Assembly: GCA_017643965.1 (NCBI GenBank)
Contig: JAEPMM010000110.1
Location: 1 to 8,964 of the forward strand
Origin: Marinobacter sp.
Lineage (GTDB): Bacteria; Pseudomonadota; Gammaproteobacteria; Pseudomonadales; Oleiphilaceae
Reading direction: 5' to 3'
DNA: 8,964 nucleotides
Position 1 is the first letter of the stretch. Each line of letters opens with the position of its first letter. A program made the translations under genes and the position numbers. Below are positions 6,364-8,964 of this stretch, one piece after another. Under the pieces are notes generated by a model that was not told where the DNA came from, did not search any database, and worked only from the letters and a program-made list of their open reading frames with translations.

Positions 6364-7479
6364 ATGGCACTGAACAGCATAGAAGACATTATTGAAGACA
6401 TCCGTCAGGGCAAGATGGTGATTCTGATGGACGACGAGGACCGCGAGAATGAAGGCGACCTGGTCATGGCAGCGGAGCACTGCACGCCGGAAGCCATCAA
6501 CTTCATGGCCCGTTTCGGTCGTGGCCTGATCTGCATGCCGATGACCCGTGATCGCTGTGAGCAGCTGGGCCTGCCGTTGATGGTTCAGCGCAACGCCTCG
6601 GGGTTCGGCACCAAATTTACCCTGTCGATCGAAGCCACCGAAGGCGTCACCACCGGCATTTCTGCCGCTGACCGCGCCCGCACCGTTCAGGCGGCGGTGG
6701 CGAAGAACGCCAAGGCTTCTGACCTGGTGCAGCCGGGCCATATTTTCCCGCTGATGTCCGATCCGGGTGGCGTGCTGAGCCGTGCCGGACATACCGAAGC
6801 GTCCTGTGATCTGGCGGCGCTTGCCGGCTGTGAACCGGCCGGCGTGATCTGCGAGATCATGAACGACGATGGCTCCATGGCGCGCCGGGAAGATCTCGAG
6901 AAGTTCGCCGCGGAGCACGATCTGAAGATCGGCACCATTGCCGACCTGATCCACTACCGCACCCTGAACGAGCGCACCATTGAGTGTGTCGAGCAATACG
7001 ATCTGGACACCGAGTACGGCGTGTTCAACCTGCGCACCTACCGCGACAGCATTCAGGGCTCGACCCATCTGGCCATGGTGATGGGTGACATTCAGCCCCA
7101 GGAGCCGGTGCTGGTGCGAGTGCACATCACCGACACCCTGCGTGACCTGCTCGGCGCCCGCCGCGCCGACTCCCGCAGCTGGCCGTTGCACCATGCCCTG
7201 GAAAAAGTCGCCAGCGAGGGCCGTGGTGTGGTGGTGCTGCTTAACAGCGCCGCAGACAGCTACAACCTGGAGGACCGTATCCACGAGTTCTTCGGCGAGG
7301 AGCAGGCGTCTGCAGCGAAGGGCAGCTCCGGTGTGTACTTCACCGTGGGCACGGGCTCCCAGATCCTGCGCGATATCGGCGTTGGCAAGATGCGGCTGTT
7401 GAGCCCGCCCATCAAGTTTTCCGCCATTTCCGGTTTCGACCTGGAAGTGGAAGAGTACGTACCCTACACCCCCGAATGA
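6364..7479 (+). CDS. ribBX: 3,4-dihydroxy-2-butanone 4-phosphate synthase with degenerate GTP cyclohydrolase II domain (RibBX type)
   Basis: The N-terminal half (about residues 1-200) is an apparently intact RibB domain, which converts ribulose 5-phosphate to the four-carbon precursor used by lumazine synthase. It has the acidic loop DDEDRENEGD (23-32), RAGHTEAS and EIMNDDGSMAR. The C-terminal half (about 206-371) aligns with GTP cyclohydrolase II, but the three zinc-cysteine positions carry Asp257, Ala268 and Ser270, and the RQEGRGIGL-type segment reads LNSAADSYNLEDR. It therefore should not open GTP. This matches the RibBX variant known in Proteobacteria rather than true RibBA; automatic pipelines often call it ribBA. 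I chose ATG 6364 because homologues begin MALNSIE and AAGGG lies 11 nt upstream. An in-frame GTG at 6352 would add four residues but overlaps that purine run. The protein is cytoplasmic, 371 residues. Confidence 0.93.
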   Translation: MALNSIEDIIEDIRQGKMVILMDDEDRENEGDLVMAAEHCTPEAINFMARFGRGLICMPMTRDRCEQLGLPLMVQRNASGFGTKFTLSIEATEGVTTGISAADRARTVQAAVAKNAKASDLVQPGHIFPLMSDPGGVLSRAGHTEASCDLAALAGCEPAGVICEIMNDDGSMARREDLEKFAAEHDLKIGTIADLIHYRTLNERTIECVEQYDLDTEYGVFNLRTYRDSIQGSTHLAMVMGDIQPQEPVLVRVHITDTLRDLLGARRADSRSWPLHHALEKVASEGRGVVVLLNSAADSYNLEDRIHEFFGEEQASAAKGSSGVYFTVGTGSQILRDIGVGKMRLLSPPIKFSAISGFDLEVEEYVPYTPE

Positions 7480-7486
7480 TGAACCC

Positions 7487-7511
7487 GGTGGTTCGGCGTT
7501 GCCGAGCCGCC
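7487..7511 (+). other. Strong hairpin immediately before the ribH ribosome binding site
   Basis: Bases 7487-7497 (GGTGGTTCGGC) pair with 7501-7511 (GCCGAGCCGCC) as an 11-bp stem with two G-U pairs and a GTT loop. It starts 7 nt after the ribBX stop and ends 4 nt before the ribH Shine-Dalgarno sequence. No T-tract follows, so a terminator is unlikely. It may block ribosome readthrough, protect the upstream mRNA from 3' decay, or be a processing site that adjusts RibH output, which is needed in large amounts for the 60-mer or pentameric enzyme. Confidence 0.55.
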
Positions 7512-7515
7512 CGTT

Positions 7516-7521
7516 AAGGAG
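7516..7521 (+). promoter_or_regulatory. ribH ribosome binding site
   Basis: AAGGAG lies 6 nt before the ribH ATG. It is the best Shine-Dalgarno match in the right arm, stronger than those of nrdR, ribBX, nusB or thiL, which suggests high translation of ribH. It fixes the ribH start codon. Confidence 0.8.
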
Positions 7522-7527
7522 CCATTC

Positions 7528-8004
7528 ATGGCAGAGATCAAAGTAATTGAAGGCGATTTTACCCAGTGCAGCGGCCGGTACGCCCTGGTGGTTGGGCGGT
7601 TTAACGGCTTCGTGGTGGAGAGCTTGGTGGAAGGTGCGCTGGATACCCTGCGCCGCCACGGTATCGCCAACGACGACATCACCGTTGTTCGGGTGCCCGG
7701 TGCTTATGAAATGCCGCTGGCGGTCAAGCGTGTGGCCGAAACCGGCAACCACGACGCCATCATCGCTCTGGGTGCGGTCATCCGTGGCGGAACGCCGCAT
7801 TTCGAGTACGTCGCCGGCGAAGCCTCCAGTGGTCTCGGGGCCGTCAGCCTGGAAACCGACGTACCGGTCACCTTCGGGGTACTGACCGTCGATTCCATTG
7901 AACAGGCCATTGAACGCTCCGGTACCAAGGCCGGCAACAAGGGCGCGGAAGCCGCCATCACGGCCCTGGAAATGGTCAGCCTGTTCAAGAAGCTGGGTGA
8001 GTGA
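7528..8004 (+). CDS. ribH: 6,7-dimethyl-8-ribityllumazine synthase
   Basis: RibH condenses 5-amino-6-ribitylaminouracil with 3,4-dihydroxy-2-butanone 4-phosphate to give 6,7-dimethyl-8-ribityllumazine, the substrate of riboflavin synthase. The 158-residue product has the normal length. It shows GRFNGF (23-28, where ARFN is usual), the VPGAYEMPLAVK substrate-binding segment (56-67), and VIRGGTPHFEYVAGEAS with catalytic His91. The C-terminal FGVLTVDSIEQAIERSGTKAGNKGAEAA matches the E. coli protein closely. The start is set by an excellent AAGGAG, and a strong hairpin sits just upstream. Its stop overlaps the preferred nusB start by one base. RibBX two genes upstream in the pathway provides one of its substrates. 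The enzyme using its product, riboflavin synthase, is not encoded in this window. Confidence 0.97.
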   Translation: MAEIKVIEGDFTQCSGRYALVVGRFNGFVVESLVEGALDTLRRHGIANDDITVVRVPGAYEMPLAVKRVAETGNHDAIIALGAVIRGGTPHFEYVAGEASSGLGAVSLETDVPVTFGVLTVDSIEQAIERSGTKAGNKGAEAAITALEMVSLFKKLGE

Positions 8005-8480
8005 TGAGCACAACGGAAGACACGTCTCCCCAGCCGGGCGCGACCGGGCAACCGAAGGCCGGCGATCGCCGCCGCGCCCGCGCGCTGGCCATGCAGGGGC
8101 TGTATCAGCGCCACTTCAGTAAAAGCCCGGTGTCCGACATCGAGGCCGAGTTCATGGTCGATAACGACATGAGCAAGGTCGATGCCCTCTACTTCCGCGA
8201 CCTGTTGCGGGGCGTTCACCGTGAGCAAGCGGAACTGGATCGGCTGCTGGAGCCCTTCCTCGACCGGCCACTGCACGAGGTCGACCCGGTCGAGCTGGCT
8301 ATTGTTCGTCTCGGTGCCTACGAGCTCAAGCATCGCCTGGACGTGCCCTACAAGGTGGTCATCAACGAAGGTATCGAGATGGCGAAGAAGTTCGGCGGTA
8401 CCGAAGGACACAAGTTCGTCAACAGCATCCTCGATAAACTCAGCCGCCGCCTGCGACTGGCCGAGACGCGCCCGCGGTAA
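8004..8480 (+). CDS. nusB: Transcription antitermination factor NusB
   Basis: NusB binds boxA RNA together with NusE (ribosomal protein S10) and promotes rRNA antitermination. The product is 158 residues from ATG 8004. The core shows RRRARALAMQGLYQ near residue 23, DALYFRDLLRGV, LHEVDPVELAIVRLGAYEL and the highly conserved VPYKVVINEGIEMAKKFGG with KFVNSILDKL. The first 20 or so residues, rich in Thr, Pro, Gly and Gln, look unstructured and precede the arginine-rich RNA-binding helix. ATG 8004 overlaps the ribH stop as TGATG, which favours coupled re-initiation. An in-frame GTG at 8001 would add one residue. The ribH-nusB adjacency is widely conserved in bacteria. Confidence 0.96.
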   Translation: MSTTEDTSPQPGATGQPKAGDRRRARALAMQGLYQRHFSKSPVSDIEAEFMVDNDMSKVDALYFRDLLRGVHREQAELDRLLEPFLDRPLHEVDPVELAIVRLGAYELKHRLDVPYKVVINEGIEMAKKFGGTEGHKFVNSILDKLSRRLRLAETRPR

Positions 8481-8483
8481 CGC

Positions 8484-8964
8484 ATGGGCGAGTTCGAGCT
8501 GATACGTCGTTACTTCAGCCCTCTGAACGGGCAGGGCCGCACCGATCTTCTGGTGCTTGGCCCCGGCGATGACTGCGCCATTGAGCGCGTCACGCCCGAC
8601 CATCATCTGGTTTTTTCCGTGGACACCCTCGTAGAGGGGGTTCATTTTCCTGCCGATTACGATGCCGGTCGCCTCGGCTGGCGGGCGCTTGCGGTTGCCG
8701 CCAGTGATCTCGCCGCCATGGGCGCCCGCCCGGTCTGTTTTACCCTTGCCTTGACACTTCCGGCGGCCGATCCCTCCTGGCTTCAGGGTTTTTCCGGCGG
8801 GCTCGCCCGCGCTGCCCGGCAGTTCGGACTGGCGCTGGCGGGCGGCGACACCACCCGCGGGCCCCTGACCCTGTCCCTGCAGGTGCACGGTGAGGTTCCC
8901 GCGGGCACGGCCTTGCTGCGATCCGGTGCCGGTGTCGGCGCTCTGGTGTGTGTCAGTGGTGTGC
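8484..8964 (+). CDS. thiL: Thiamine-monophosphate kinase (5' part, cut by window end)
   Basis: ThiL phosphorylates thiamine monophosphate to the cofactor thiamine diphosphate, the last biosynthetic step. The window holds the first 160 codons of an expected roughly 320-330. Translation gives MGEFELIRRYFSPL at the N-terminus, the Mg-ATP-binding GPGDDCA (Asp29, Asp30), DTLVEGVHF (47-55), then SDLAAMGARP and AGGDTTRGPL. All are characteristic of the ThiL/AIR-synthase-like family. The frame stays open to the window edge. The ATG is 3 nt after the nusB stop with no clear Shine-Dalgarno sequence, so translation probably relies on ribosomes finishing nusB. nusB-thiL adjacency is typical of gammaproteobacteria, where pgpA often follows. 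Confidence 0.95.
   Translation, partial: MGEFELIRRYFSPLNGQGRTDLLVLGPGDDCAIERVTPDHHLVFSVDTLVEGVHFPADYDAGRLGWRALAVAASDLAAMGARPVCFTLALTLPAADPSWLQGFSGGLARAARQFGLALAGGDTTRGPLTLSLQVHGEVPAGTALLRSGAGVGALVCVSGV

Noticed and set aside
6307..8013. 568-codon minus-strand open frame opposite ribBX and ribH
   Set aside because: It spans two secure genes and their gap. The His/Gln/Gly-rich translation is typical of antisense shadows, with no family motif.

Overview
This is a chromosomal housekeeping segment from a moderately GC-rich gammaproteobacterium. The RadA, EttA, GlyA, NrdR, RibH, NusB and ThiL sequences resemble gammaproteobacterial versions closely. The order nrdR-ribD-...-ribH-nusB-thiL is the conserved proteobacterial riboflavin cluster. 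The overall look suggests a marine Marinobacter-like or Pseudomonas-related organism, but that genus-level guess comes from remembered sequence resemblance, not from a search. Coding density is high and base and codon use look even throughout. I see no tRNA, rRNA, CRISPR array, insertion sequence or prophage gene.

Left arm (minus strand, about 1-3075): ettA, encoding the ABC-F ribosome factor EttA, is followed by radA, encoding a branch-migration helicase, with a one-base TGATG stop/start overlap. A strong Shine-Dalgarno sequence at the left edge points to a third minus-strand gene just outside the window. A 242-bp divergent intergenic region (3076-3317) separates this unit from the right arm. 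It holds a set of nested inverted repeats and weak promoter candidates.

Right arm (plus strand, 3318-8964): glyA is followed after 91 bp by a tight cluster: nrdR, ribD, ribBX, ribH, nusB and thiL (cut by the window end). nrdR/ribD overlap by ATGA, ribH/nusB probably by TGATG, and nusB/thiL are 3 nt apart. ribD, ribBX and ribH supply the pyrimidine deaminase/reductase, the 4-carbon donor and lumazine synthesis. GlyA supplies one-carbon units, NrdR controls ribonucleotide reductase, NusB acts in antitermination and ThiL makes thiamine diphosphate.

Two points in the riboflavin cluster merit attention. The gene in the ribBA position has a C-terminal GTP cyclohydrolase II-like domain that has lost all three zinc cysteines, so it is a RibBX-type protein. 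Riboflavin synthase (ribE/ribC), often found between ribD and ribBA in related bacteria, is absent and replaced by a 67-bp gap with a hairpin. The organism would need GTP cyclohydrolase II and riboflavin synthase from elsewhere. I found no convincing novel multi-gene system. The best candidates for something undescribed are the structured intergenic region upstream of glyA/ettA and the hairpins in the riboflavin operon.
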